Of a stretch of 64,000 nucleotides of DNA, positions 1 to 11,619 are shown piece by piece. The position numbers and the translations under genes were made by a program. The stretch is from Aegilops tauschii subsp. strangulata. Lineage: Eukaryota; Streptophyta; Magnoliopsida; Poales; Poaceae. The notes under the pieces are model-generated. The model saw only the letters and a list, made by a program, of their open reading frames with translations. It was not told where the DNA came from and made no database searches. Each line of letters begins with the position of its first letter. Position 1 is the first letter of the stretch. The DNA is taken from assembly GCF_002575655.3 (NCBI RefSeq), contig NC_053037.3, positions 447,175,793 to 447,239,792 on the forward strand, written 5' to 3'.

Positions 1-1037
1 AATTCATCAACCTTAAGCAATTTTTCTTCAAGCAAAGCATTGAAATTCTTTTGCGAATTCATAAACTCCTTAACACTAGTCTCAAATTCAGAGGGCATCT
101 TATTAAAATTTCCATAAGAATTGTTGTAGGAATTACCATAATTATTAGAGGAATTACTAGGGAACGACCTAGGATTAAAGTTTCCTCTATACGCGTTGTT
201 ACCAAAATTATTCCTACCAACAAAATTCACATCCATAGATTCATTATTATTCTCAATCAAAGTAGACAAAGGCATACCATTGGGATCAGAAGAAACACTC
301 TTAGTAGCAAATAATTTCATAATTTCATCCATCTTTCCACTCAAAACATTAATTTCTTCTATCGCATGCACTTTTTTATTAGTAGATCTTTCGGTGTGCC
401 ATTGAGAATAATTAACCATAATATTATCTAGGAGTTTAGTAGCTTCTCCTAACGTGATTTTCGTAAAAGTGCCTCCCGTGGCCGAATCTAAAAGATTTCT
501 AGAAGCAAAATTCAATCCGGCATAAAAAATTTGTATAATCATCCAAAGATTCAAACCATGTGTAGGGCAATTACGTATCATTAATTTCATCCTCTCCCAA
601 GCTTGTGCAACATGTTCATGATCAAGTTGCTTAAAATTCATCATATCGTTTCTAAGAGAGATGGTTTTAGCGGGAGGAAGATACTTAGAGATAAAAGCAT
701 CTTTGCACTTACTCCATGAATCAATACTATTTTTAGGCAAAGACGAAAACCAAGCTTTAGCACGATCTCTAAGCGAAAAAGGAAATAGCTTCAATTTAAC
801 AATATCATTGTCCACATCTTTCTTATTTTGCATATCACACAAATCAACAAAGCTATTTAGATGGGTAGCGGCGTCTTCACTAGGAAGGCCGGCGAATTGA
901 TCTTTCATGACAAGATTCAGCAAAGCAGCATTAATTTCACAAGATTCAGCATCGGTAAGAGGAGCAATCGGAGTGCTAAGAAAATCATTGTTGTTGGTAT
1001 TGGTAAAGTCACACGGTTTAGTATTATCTTGAGCCAT
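1..1037 (-). CDS. gag polyprotein, Ty3/gypsy, 3' end off window
   Basis: An uninterrupted frame of 345 codons starts at ATG 1037 and is still open at base 1. The N-terminus (MAQDNTKPC) is polar and Asn-rich. Residues ~95-230 look like a retrotransposon gag (capsid) domain: a KLFPFSLRDRAKAWF motif, then ISKYLPPAKT and QAWERMKLMIRNCPTHGL, which is the usual order in the Retrotrans_gag family. A low-complexity Asn/Gly/Ser stretch follows, ahead of where a zinc knuckle would be expected. Gag packages the element RNA into cytoplasmic virus-like particles. The start is the first ATG after the leader. No stop or frameshift is visible, so this is the best-preserved coding stretch in the window. Protease and later domains are off the left edge. 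Confidence 0.85.
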   Translation of the reverse strand, partial: MAQDNTKPCDFTNTNNNDFLSTPIAPLTDAESCEINAALLNLVMKDQFAGLPSEDAATHLNSFVDLCDMQNKKDVDNDIVKLKLFPFSLRDRAKAWFSSLPKNSIDSWSKCKDAFISKYLPPAKTISLRNDMMNFKQLDHEHVAQAWERMKLMIRNCPTHGLNLWMIIQIFYAGLNFASRNLLDSATGGTFTKITLGEATKLLDNIMVNYSQWHTERSTNKKVHAIEEINVLSGKMDEIMKLFATKSVSSDPNGMPLSTLIENNNESMDVNFVGRNNFGNNAYRGNFNPRSFPSNSSNNYGNSYNNSYGNFNKMPSEFETSVKEFMNSQKNFNALLEEKLLKVDE

Positions 1038-1312
1038 CGTGAAAAGCAAGCAATCCAACACACGAGCAAACAAGAAGCAAGCGAAAAAGAGGCGAACGGA
1101 AAAAGAGAGGGCGAATAAAACGGCAAGGGTGAAGTGGGGGAGAGGAAAAAGAGAGGCAAATGTCAAATAATGTAGTGCGAGGGATAAGAGTTTGTGATGG
1201 GTACTTGGTATGTCTTGACTTGTGTAGACTCGGCAACGGCACCAAAAATGGCTTGTTGTTGGGAGCCAAATCTTGACTTGACTTGGCGCAAATCTCCCCG
1301 GCAACGGCGCCA
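1038..1312 (-). other. Leader and tRNA-Asp-type primer binding site
   Basis: The primer site is at 1312-1295 on the minus strand, TGGCGCCGTTGCCGGGGA. It is complementary to the 3' end of plant tRNA-Asp and lies about 11 bases inside the LTR end. The rest, to the gag ATG at 1037, is a ~260-bp untranslated leader with no convincing ORF. Confidence 0.75.
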
Positions 1313-1323
1313 GAAATCCTTCT

Positions 1324-2588
1324 TGCAACCTCTTGAGCACTCCGTTGGTTTTCCCTTGAAGAGGAAAGGGTGATGCAGTAAAGTAGCGTAAGTATTTCCC
1401 TCAGTTTTTGAGAACCAAGGTATCAATCCAGTAGGAGATCACGCTCGAGTCCCATGCACCTACACAAACAAATAAGAACCTCGCAACCAACGCGATAAAG
1501 GGGTTGTCAATCCCTTCACGGTCACTTACGAGAGTGAGATCTGATAGATATGATAAGATAATATTTTTGGTATTTTTATGATAAAGAAAAATAAAGATGC
1601 AAAGTAAAATAAACGGCAATAAAAATAGCTAAGTGTTGGAAGATTAATATGTTGGAGAATAGACCCGGGGGCCATAGGTTTCACTAGTGGCTTCTCTCAA
1701 GAGCATAAGCATTACGGTGGGTAAACGAATTACTGTCGAGCAATTGATAGAATTGAGCATAGTTATGAGAATATCTAGGTATGATCATGTATATAGGCAT
1801 CACGTCCGCGACAAGTAGACCGAAATGATTCTGTATCTACTACTATTACTCCACACATCGACCGCTATCCAGCATGCATCTAGAGTATTAAGTTCATAAG
1901 AACAGAGTAATGATTTAAGTAAGATGACATGATGTAGAGGGATAAACTCATGCAATATGATATAAAACCCATCTTTTTATCCTCGATGGCAACAATACAA
2001 TACGTGCCTTGCTGCCCCTGCTGTCACTGGGAAAGGACACCGCAAGATTGAACCCAAAGCTAAGCACTTCTCCCATTGCAAGAAAGATCAATCTAGTAGG
2101 CCAAACCAAACTGATAATTCGAAGAGACTTGCAAAGATAACCAATCATACATAAAAGAATTCATAGGAGATTCAAATATTGTTCATAGATAAACTTGATC
2201 ATAAACCCACAATTCATCGGATCTTGACAAACACACCGCAAAAGAAGATTACATCGAATAGATCTCCAAGAAAATCGAGGAGAACTTTGTATTGAGATCC
2301 AAAGAGAGAGAAGAAGCCATCTAGCTAATAACTATGGACCCGAAGGTCTGAGGTAAACTACTCACACATCATTAGAGAGGCTATGGTGTTGATGTAGAAG
2401 CCTTCCGTGATCAATGCCCCCTCCGGCGGAGCGCCGGAAAAGGCCCCAAGATGGGATCTCACGGGTACAGAAGGTTGCGGCGGTGGAAATAGGGTTTTTG
2501 CTCTGTATCTAATGTTTCCAGGGTATATATAGGAGGAAGAAGTACGTCGGTGGAGCAACGAGGGGCCCATGAGGGTGGAGGGCGCGCC
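1324..2588 (-). repeat. 5' LTR of gypsy element, 3' portion
   Basis: This part of the LTR lies between the primer site and the copia insertion. Its partner piece is 11301-11619; together they make ~1.58 kb. The inner boundary (TG at 1324 on plus, CA on minus) is approximate, because no second LTR is in the window for comparison. A TATA-like stretch at 2523-2531 (CTATATATACC on minus) is a plausible promoter core. Confidence 0.75.
2523..2531 (-). promoter_or_regulatory. TATA-like box in gypsy LTR
   Basis: CTATATATACC on the minus strand, upstream of gag and inside the LTR, where a retrotransposon promoter is expected. Assigned from motif and position only. Confidence 0.4.
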
Positions 2589-4283
2589 TGTTGGGGATCG
2601 TAGCAGAAATTAAAAAATTTCTATGCATCACCAAGATCAATCTATGGAGTCATCTAGCAACGAGAGAGAGGAGTGCATCTACATACCCTTGTAGATCGCG
2701 AGCGGAAGCGTTCAAGTGAACGGGGTTGATGGAGTCGTACTCGTCGTGATCCAAATCACCGATGACCGAGCGCCGAACGAACGGCACCTCCGCGTTCAAC
2801 ACACGTATGGTTGGGGAAGACGTCTCCTCCTTCTTGATCCAGCAAGGGGGGAGGAGAGGTTGATGGAGATCCAGCAGCACGACGACGTGGTGGTGGAAGT
2901 AGCGGGGATCTCGGCAGGGCTTCGCCAAGCTCAGCGAGAGGGAGAGGGAGGCGCCAGGGGCTTGGGTGCTTCTGCCCTCCCTCCCCCCTCTTTATATAGG
3001 GGTCCAGGGGGGCGCCGGCCCCCAGAGATCCCATCTCAAGGGGGGGGGCGGCGGCCAAGGGGGGGACTTGCCCCCCAAGTCAAGTGGGGCGTCCCCCCAC
3101 CCCTAGGGTTTCCAACCCTAGGCGCAGGGGAGGCCCAAGGGGGGCGCACCAGCCCACCAAGGGCTGGTTCCCTTCCCCACTTCAGCCCATGGGGCCCTCC
3201 GGGACAGGTGGCCCTACCCGGTGGACCCCCGGGACCCTTCCGGTGGTCCCGATACAATACCGGTGACCCCCGAAACTTTCCCGGTGGCCGAAACTGGACT
3301 TCCTATATATAATTCTTCACCTCCGGACCATTCCGGAACACCTCGTGACGTCCGGGATCTCATCCGGGACTCCGAACAACTTTCGGGTTACCGCATACTA
3401 ATATCTCTACAACCCTAGCGTCACCGAACCTTAAGTATGTAGACCCTACGGGTTCGGGAGACATGCAGACATGACCGAGACGACTCTCCGGTCAATAACC
3501 AACAGCGGGATCTGGATACCCATGTTGGCTCCCACATGTTCCATGATGATCTCATCGGATGAACCACGATGTCGAGGATTCAATCAATCCCGTATACAAT
3601 TCCCTTTGTCAATCGGTACGTTACTTGCCCGAGATTCGATCGTCGGTATCCCAATACCTTGTTCAATCTCGTTACCGGCAAGTCACTTTAGTCGTACCGT
3701 AATGCATGATCCCGTGACCAAACACTTGGTCACATTGAGCTCATTATGATGATGCATTACCGAGTGGGCCCAGAGATACCTCTCCGTCATACGGAGTGAC
3801 AAATCCCAGTCTCGATTCGTGCCAACCCAACAGACACTTTCGGAGATACCCGTAGTGCACCTTTATAGCCACCCAGTTACGTTGTGACGTTTGGCACACC
3901 CAAAGCACTCCTATGGTATCCGGGAGTTGCACAATCTCATGGTCTAAGGAAATGATACTTGACATTTGGAAAAGCTCTAGCAAACGAACTACACGATCTT
4001 GTGCTATGCTTAGGATTGGGTCTTGTCCATCACATCATTCTCCTAATGATGTGATCCCGTTATCAATGACATCCAATGTCCATAGCCAGGAAACCATGAC
4101 TATCTGTTGATCAACGAGCTAGTCAACTAGAGGCTCACTAGGGACATGTTGTGGTCTATGTATTCACACATGTATTACGATTTCCGGATAACACAATTAT
4201 AGCATGAACAATAGACAATTATCATGAACAAGGAAATATAATAATAACCATTTTATTATTGCCTCTAGGGCATATTTCCAACA
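2589..4283 (-). repeat. 3' LTR of Angela-like element
   Basis: A 1695-bp LTR, TG...CA bounded, with the inverted ends TGTTGG/CCAACA. It matches 9589-11300 along its whole length. It lacks an 18-bp stretch present in the 5' LTR near 9945. It contains a TATA-like CTATATAAAG on minus at 2990-2999. GC-rich ORFs inside (for example 2716-3312) recur in the other LTR and are not genes. Confidence 0.96.
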
Positions 4284-4299
4284 GTCTCCCACTTGCACT
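4284..4299 (-). other. Polypurine tract of Angela-like element
   Basis: Minus strand AAGTGGGAGAC directly abuts the 3' LTR, the expected position of the plus-strand priming site for reverse transcription. Confidence 0.8.
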
Positions 4300-4315
4300 A
4301 GAGTCAATAATCTAG

Positions 4316-7300
4316 TTACATTGTGATGAATCGAACACCCATAGAGTTCTGGTGTTGATCATGTTTTGCTCTAGGGAGAGGTTTAGTCAACGGATCTGCT
4401 ACATTCAGGTCCGTATGTATTTTACAAATATCTATGTCTCCATTTTGAACACTTTCACGAATGGAGTTGAAGCGACGCTTGATATGCCTGGTCTTCCTGT
4501 GAAACCTGGGCTCCTTGGCAAGGGCAATAGCTCTAGTGTTGTCACAGAAGAGAGTCATCGGCCCGACGCATTGGGAATAACTCCTAGGTCGGTAATGAAC
4601 TCCTTCACCTAGATTGCTTCTTGTGCTGACTCTGAGGCCGCCATGTATTCCGCTTCACATGTAGATCCCGCCACAACGCCTTGCTTGCAACTGCACCAGC
4701 TTACTGCCCCACCATTCAAAATATACACGTATCCGGTTTGTGACTTAGAGTCATCCAGATCTGTGTCGAAGCTAGCATCGACGTAACCCTTTACGACGAG
4801 CTCTTCGTCACCTCCATAAACGAGAAACATATCCTTAGTCCTCTTCAGGTACTTCAGGATATTCTTGACCGCTGTCCAGTGTTCCATGCCGGGATTACTT
4901 TGGTACCTTCCTACCAAACTTACGGCAAGGTTTACATCAGGTCTGGTACACAGCATGGCATACATAATAGACCCTATGGCCGAGGCATAGGGGACGACAC
5001 TCATCTTTTCTCATCTTCTGCCGTGGTCGGGCATTGAGCCGTGCTCAATTGCACACCTTGCAATACAGGCAAGAACCCCTTCTTGGACTGATCCATATTG
5101 AACTTCTTCAATATCTTGTCAAGGTACGTACTTTGTGAAAGACCAATGAGGCGTCTTGATCTATCTCTATAGATCTTGATGCCTAATATATAAGCAGCTT
5201 CTCCAAGGTCCTTCATTTAAAAACACTTGTTCAAGTAGGCCTTTATGCTTCCCAAGAATTCTATATCATTTCCCATCAACAATATGTCATCCACATATAA
5301 TATGAGAAATGCTACAGAGCTCCCACTCACTTTCTTGTAAACACAGGCTTCTCCATAAGTCTGTGTAAACCCAAACGCTTTGATCATCTCATCAAATCGA
5401 ATGTTCCAACTCCGAGATGCTTGCACCAACCCATAGATGGAGCGTTGGAGCTTGCATACCTTGTTAGCATTCTTAGGATCGACAAAACCTTCCGGCTGCA
5501 TCATATACAATTCTTCCTTAAGAAAGCCGTTAAGGAATGCCGTTTTGACGTCCATTTGCCATATCTCATAATCATAGTATGCGGCAATTGCTAACATGAT
5601 TCGGACGGACTTCAGCTTCGCTACGGGTGAGAAAGTCTCATCGTAGTCAATCCCTTGAACTTGTCGATAACCCTTAGCGACAAGTCGAGCTTTATAGATG
5701 GTAACATTACCATCCGCGTCCGTCTTCTTCTTAAAGATCCATTTGTTTTCTATTGCTCGCCGATCATCTGGCAAGTCTGTCAAAATCCACACTTTGTTTT
5801 CATACATGGATCCTATCTCGGATTGCATGGCTTCAAGCCATTTATTGGAATCTGGGCCCGCCATTGCTTCTTCATAGTCCGAAGGTTCACCGTTGTCTAA
5901 CAACATGATTTCCAGGACAGGGTTGCCATACCACTCTGGTGTGGAACGTGTCCTCGTGGACCTACGAAGTTCAATAGTAAATTGATCCGAAGTACCTTGA
6001 TCATCATCATTAGCTTCCTCTCTAGTCAGTGCAGGCACCACAGGAACATCTTCCTGAGCTGCGCTACTTTCCGGTTCAAGAGGTAGTACTTCATCAAGTT
6101 CCACTTTCCTCCCACTTACTTCTTTCGAGAGAAACTCTTTCTCCAGAAAGGACCCGTTCTTGGCAACAAAGATCTTGCCTTCGGATCTGAGGTAGAAGGT
6201 ATACCCAATGGTTTCCTTAGGGTATCCTATGAAGACGCATTTTTCCGACTTGGGTTCGAGCTTTTCAGGTTGAAGTTTCTTGACATAACCATCGCATCCC
6301 CAAACTTTAAGAAACGACAGCTTAGGTTTCTTCCCAAACCATAATTCATACAGTGTCGTCTCAACGGATTTCGACGGAGCCCTATTTAAAGTGAATGCGG
6401 CAGTCTCTAAAGCATAGCCCCAAAATGAGAGCGGTAGATCGGTAAGAGACATCATAGATCGCACCATATCCAATAGAGTGCGATTACGACGTTCGGACAC
6501 ACCATTTCGCTGAGGTGTTCCAGGCGGCGTGAGTTGTGAAACTATTCCACATTTCCTTAAGTGTGTGCCAAATTCGTGACTCAAATATTCCCCTCCACGA
6601 TGTGATCGTAAGAACTTTATTTTCCTGTCACGTTGATTCTCAACCTCACTCTGAAATTCCTTGAACTTTTCAAAGGTCTCAGACTTGTGTTTCATTAGGT
6701 AGACATACCCATATCTACTCAAGTCATCAGTGAGAGTGAGAACATAACGATAGCCACCACGAGCCTCAACACTCATTGGACCGCACACATCAATATGTAT
6801 GATTTCCAATAAGTTGGTTGCTCGCTCCATTGTTCCGGAGAACGCAGTCTTGGTCATCTTACCCATGAGGCATGGTTCGCACGTGTCAAATGATTCGTAA
6901 TCAAGAGACTCCAAAAGTCCATCTGCATGGAGCTTCTTCATGCGTTTGACACCAATGTGACCAAGACGGCAGTGCCACAAGTATGTGGGACTATCATTAT
7001 CAACCTTACATCTTTTGGTATTCACACTATGAATATGTGTAACGCTACGTTCGAGATTCATTAAGAATAAACCATTAACCAGCGGGGCATGACCATAAAA
7101 CATATCTCTCATATAAATAGAACAACCATTATTCTCGGATTTAAATGAGTAGCCATCTCGAATTAAACGAGATCCTGATACAATGTTCATGCTCAAAGCT
7201 GGCACTAAATAACAATTATTGAGGCTTAAAACTAATCCCGTAGGTAAATGTAGAGGTAGCGTGCCGACGGCGATCACATCGACCTTGGAACCATTCCCGA

Positions 7301-8294
7301 CGCGCATTGTCACCTCGTCCTTTGCCAGTCTCCGTTTATTCCGCAGCTCCTGCTTTGAGTTACAAATATGAGCAACCGCACCAGTATCAAATACCCAGGA
7401 GCTACTACGAGTGCTGGTAAGGTACACATCAATAACATGTATATCACATATACCTTTGGTGTTGCCGGCCTTCTTGTCCGCTAAGTACTTGGGGCAGTTC
7501 CGCTTCCAGTGACCACTTCCCTTGCAATAAAAGCACTCAGTCTCAGGCTTGGGTCCATTCTTTGGCTTCTTCTCGGCAACTGGCTTACCGGGCGCGGCAA
7601 CTCCCTTGCCGTCCTTCTTGAAGTTCTTCTTACCCTTGCCTTTCTTGAACTTAGTGGTTTTATTCACCATCAACACTTGATGTTCCTTTTTGATCTCCAC
7701 CTCCGCTGATTTCAGCATTGAATATACCTCAGGAATGGTCTTTTCCATCCCCTGCATATTGAAGTTCATCACAAAGCTCTTGTAGCTCGGTGGAAGCGAC
7801 TGAAGGATTCTGTCAATGACCGCGTCATCCGAGAGATTAACTCCCAGCTGAGTCAAGCGGTTGTGTAACCCAGACATTTTGAGTATGTGCTCACTGACAG
7901 AACTATTTTCCTCCATCTTACAACTAAAGAACTTGTCGGAGACTTCATATCTCTCGACCCGGGCATGAGCTTGGAAAACCATTTTCAGCTCTTCGAACAT
8001 CTCATATGCTCCGTGTTGCTCAAAACGCTTTTGGAGCCCCGGTTCTAAGTTGTAAAGCATGCCGCACTGAACGAGGGAGTAATCATCAGCACGCTGCTGC
8101 CAAGCGTTCATAACGTCTTGGTTCTCTGGGATGGGTGCGTCACCTAGCGGTGCTTCTAGGACATAATCTTTCTTGGCAGCTATGAGGATGATCCTCAGGT
8201 TCCGGACCCAGTCCGTATAGTTGCTACCATCATCTTTCAGCTTGGTTTTCTCTAGGAACGCGTTGAAGTTGAGGGCAACATTAGCGTGGGCCAT
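4316..8294 (-). pseudogene. Ty1/copia gag-pol polyprotein, broken
   Basis: It starts at ATG 8294 (MAHANVALNFNAF). Order from the N-terminus: gag (~1-215); zinc knuckle C-X2-C-X4-H-X4-C near residue 250; protease DTGA near 302; pre-integrase with HCRLGH; integrase core ~490-600; reverse transcriptase with YVDD near 1002; RNase H with DASF and AEYMA. This is the copia order (integrase before RT). Breaks: TAA at 5219-5217 just after the YVDD region, a frameshift near 5003, TAG at 4611-4609 and another frameshift near 4560; the last frame ends at 4316. The integrase motif normally read as SDRGGEY is SHRGGEY here (near 6600), so the second catalytic Asp is lost. The first 1025 codons are otherwise open. 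The element cannot move with its own proteins but could be copied in trans. Confidence 0.95.
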
Positions 8295-9575
8295 TTGATC
8301 TACAAGACATATTGTAAAGATTTTAGACTAAGTTCATGATAATTAAGTTCATCTAATCAAATTATTCAATGAACTCCCACTCAGATAGACATCCCTCTAG
8401 TCATCTAAGTGAAACATGATCCGAGTCAACTAGGCCGTGTCCGATCATCACGTGAGACGGACTAGTCAACATCGGTGAACATCTTCATGTTGATCGTATC
8501 TTCTATACGACTCATGCTTGACCATTCGGTATTCCATGTTCCGAGGCCATGTCTGTACATGCTAGGCTCGTCAAGTCAACCTAAGTGTATTGCGTGTGTA
8601 AATCTGGCTTACACCCGTTGTATTCGAACGTTAGAATCTATCACACCCGATCATCACGTGGTGCTTCGAAACAACGAACCTTCGCAACGGTGCATAGTTA
8701 GGGGGGAACACTTTCTTGAAATTATTGCGAGGGATCATCTTATTTAAGCTACCGTCGTTCTAAGCAAATAAGATGTAAAACATGATAAACATCACATGCA
8801 ATCAAATAGTGACATGATATGGCCAATATCATTTTGCTCCTTTTGATCTCCATCTTCGAGGCGCCATGATCATCTTCTTCACCGGCATGACACCATGATC
8901 TCCATTATCATGATCTCCATCATCGTGTCTTCATGAAGTTGTCACGCCAACGATTACTTCTACTTCTATGGCTAACGTGTTTAGCAATAAAGTAAAGTAA
9001 TTTACATGGCGTTAGTCAATGACACGCAGGTCATACAAAAAATAAAGACAACTCCTATGGCTCCTGCCGGTTGTCATACTCATCGACATGCAAGTCGTGA
9101 TTCCTATTACAAGAACATGATCAATCTCATACATCACATATATTTCATTCATCACATCCTTTTGGCCATATCACATCACAAGGCATATGCTGCAAAAACA
9201 AGTTAGACGTCCTCTAATTGTTGTTTGCATGTTTTTACGTGGCTTCTATAGGTTTCTAGCAAGAACGTTTCTTACCTACGTAAAACCACAACGTGATATG
9301 CCAACTTCTATTTACCCTTCATAAGGACCCTTTTCATCGAATCCGATTCGACTAAAGTGGGAGAGACAGACACCCGCTAGCCACCTTATGCAACTAGTGC
9401 ATGTCAGTCGGTGGAACCTGTCTCACGTAAGCGTACGTGTAAGGTCGGTCCGGGCCGCTTCATCCCACGATGCCGCCGAAACAAGATAAGACTAGTAGTG
9501 GCAAGAAAGTTGACAACATCTACGCCCACAACAAGTTTGTGTTCTACTCGTGCATAGAAACTACGCATAGACCTA
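8295..9575 (-). other. Untranslated leader of Angela-like element
   Basis: About 1.28 kb between the primer site and the gag ATG, with no convincing ORF. Long leaders with structured packaging signals are typical of BARE1/Angela elements. Confidence 0.75.
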
Positions 9576-9587
9576 GCTCTGATACCA
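9576..9587 (-). other. Primer binding site (initiator tRNA-Met)
   Basis: TGGTATCAGAGC on the minus strand, one base inside the 5' LTR. It is complementary to the 3' end of initiator tRNA-Met, the usual copia primer. Confidence 0.93.
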
Positions 9588-9588
9588 C

Positions 9589-11300
9589 TGTTGGGGATCG
9601 TAGCAGAAATTAAAAAAATTCTACGCATCACCAAGATCAATCTATGGAGTCATCTAGAAACGAGAGAGAGGAGTGCATCTACATACCCCTGTAGATCGCG
9701 AGCGGAAGCGTTCAAGTGAACGGGGTTGATGGAGTCGTACTCGTCGTGATCCAAATCACCGATGACCGAGCGCCGAACGGACGGCACCTCCGCGTTCAAC
9801 ACACGTACGGTTGGGGAAGACGTCTCCTCCTTCTTGATCCAGCAAGGGGGAAGGAGAGGTTGATGGAGATCCAGCAGCACGACAGCGTGGTGGTGGAAGT
9901 AGCAGGGATCTCGGCAGGGCTTCGCCAAGCTCAGCGAGAGGGAGAGGTGTCACGGGAGGGAGAGGGAGGCGCCAGGGGCTTGGGTGCTGCTGCCCTCCCT
10001 CCCCCCTCTTTATATAGGGGTCCAGGGGGGCGCCGGCCCCCAGAGATCCCATCTCAAGGGGGGGGGCGGCGGCCAAGGGGGGGACTTGCCCCCCAAGTCA
10101 AGTGGGGCGCCCCCCCACCCCTAGGGTTTCCAACCCTAGGCGCAGGGGAGGCCCAAGGGGGGTGCACCAGCCCACCAGGGGCTGGTTTCCTTCCCCACTT
10201 CAGCCCATGGGACCCTTCGGGACAGGTGGCCCCACCCGGTGGACCCCCGGGACCCTTCCGGTGGTCCCGGTACAATACCGGTGACCCCCGAAACTTTCCC
10301 GGTGGCCCAAACTGGACTTCCTATATATAATTCTTCACCTCCGGTCCATTCCGGAACTCCTCGTGACGTCCGGGATCTCATCCGGGACTCCGAACAACTT
10401 TTGGGTTACCGCATACTAATATCTCTACAACCCTAGCGTCACCGAACCTTAAGTGTGTAGACCCTATGGGTTCGGGAGACATGCAGACATGACCGAGACG
10501 ACTCTCCGGTCAATAACCAACAGCGGGATCTGGATACCCATGTTGGCTCCCACATGTTCCACGATGATCTCATCGGATGAACCACGATGTCGAGGATTCA
10601 ATCAATCCCGTATACAATTCCCTTTGTCAATCGGTACGTTACTTGCCCGAGATTCGATCGTCGGTATCCCAATACCTTGTTCAATCTCATTACCGGCAAG
10701 TCACTTTACTCGTACCGTAATGCATGATCCCATGACCAAACACTTGGTCACATTGAGCTCATTATGATGATGCATTACCGAGTGGGCCCAGAGATACCTC
10801 TCCGTCATACGGAGTGACAAATCCCAGTCTCGATTCGTGCCAACCCAACAGACACTTTCGGAGATACCCGTAGTGCACCTTTATAGCCACCCAGTTACGT
10901 TGTGACGTTTGGCACACCCAAAGCACTCCTATGGTATCCGGGAGTTGCACAATCTCATGGTCTAAGGAAATGATACTTGACATTTGGAAAAGCTCTAGCA
11001 AACGAACTACGCGATCTTGTGCTATGCTTAGGATTGGGTCTTGTCCATCACATCATTCTCCTAATGATGTGATCCCGTTATCAATGACATCCAATGTCCG
11101 TAGTCAGGAAACCATGACTATCTGTTGATCAACGAGCTAGTCAACTAGAGGCTCACTAGGGACATGTTGTGGTCTATGTATTCACACATGTATTACGATT
11201 TCCGGATAACACAATTAAGCATGAACAATAGACAATTATCATGAACAAGGAAATATAATAATAACCATTTTATTATTGCCTCTAGGGCATATTTCCAACA
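9589..11300 (-). repeat. 5' LTR of Angela-like element
   Basis: A 1712-bp LTR matching 2589-4283. It carries an extra 18-bp stretch, a partial duplication of a GGGAGAGGGAGG-like motif, near 9945-9965. It has the functional-position promoter. Confidence 0.96.
10007..10016 (-). promoter_or_regulatory. TATA box of Angela-like 5' LTR
   Basis: CTATATAAAG on minus, about 1.29 kb into the LTR, leaving ~420 bp of R-U5. The motif and placement fit BARE1-type promoters. It is conserved in the other LTR at 2990-2999. Confidence 0.6.
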
Positions 11301-11619
11301 GCGCCTGGGGGAGGTGGGCGCGCCCCCTACCTCGTGCCTTCCTCATTGATTGCTTTATGTAGACTCCAAGTCCTCTAGATCACGTTTGTTTCGAAAATCA
11401 CGTTCCCGAAGGTTTCATTCCATTTGGACTCCGTTTGATATCCTTTTCCTTCGAAACACTGAAATAGGCAAAAAAAACAGCAATTTGGGCTGGGCCTCCG
11501 GTTAATAGGTTAGTCCCAAAAAAATATAAAAGTGTATAATAAAGCCCATTAAACATCCAAAACAGAATATAATATAGCATGGAACAATAAAAAATTATAG
11601 ATACGTTGGAGACGTATCA
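11301..11619 (-). repeat. 5' LTR of gypsy element, 5' portion
   Basis: This is the other half of the LTR split by the copia element; it begins with the second TSD copy GCGCC. On minus it reads TGATACGTCTCCAACGTATC at its start, a palindromic end common in wheat gypsy LTRs. The element boundary at 11619 is set by TG/CA and by resumption of the Tat antisense reading frame at 11620. Confidence 0.85.

Larger units (their letters stand above)
2589..11300 (-). mobile_element. Angela/WIS/BARE1-like Ty1/copia retrotransposon, complete structure
   Basis: An 8712-bp element on the minus strand. Its LTRs start TGTTGGAAATATGCCCTAGA and end CGATCCCCAACA, the signature of the Angela/WIS/BARE1 group of Triticeae. 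It is flanked by a perfect TSD GCGCC (2584-2588 and 11301-11305). Order on the minus strand: 5' LTR 11300-9589, primer site, ~1.3-kb leader, gag-protease-integrase-RT-RNase H, polypurine tract, 3' LTR 4283-2589. By eye the LTRs differ at about 35 positions plus an 18-bp indel (about 2%). It is inserted in the LTR of the gypsy element. Confidence 0.97.
1..11619 (-). mobile_element. Ty3/gypsy LTR retrotransposon, 5' part, runs off left edge, split by copia element
   Basis: Reading on the minus strand from 11619 downwards: an LTR beginning TGATACGTCTCC, a primer site matching the 3' end of tRNA-Asp, a leader, and an open gag frame that leaves the window at base 1. The LTR is interrupted by the copia element at 2589-11300. 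The 3' half (pol, second LTR) is off the window, so only the right-hand candidate TSD, ATCGC at 11620-11624, can be seen. The element sits inside an exon of the Tat antisense ORF. The LTR start resembles very common Triticeae gypsy families (Sabrina-like is possible), but I do not assign a name. Confidence 0.85.

Noticed and set aside
2716..3312. 198-codon ORF rich in Gly and Pro
   Set aside because: Inside the Angela-like LTR, repeated at 9716-10330, with low-complexity composition.
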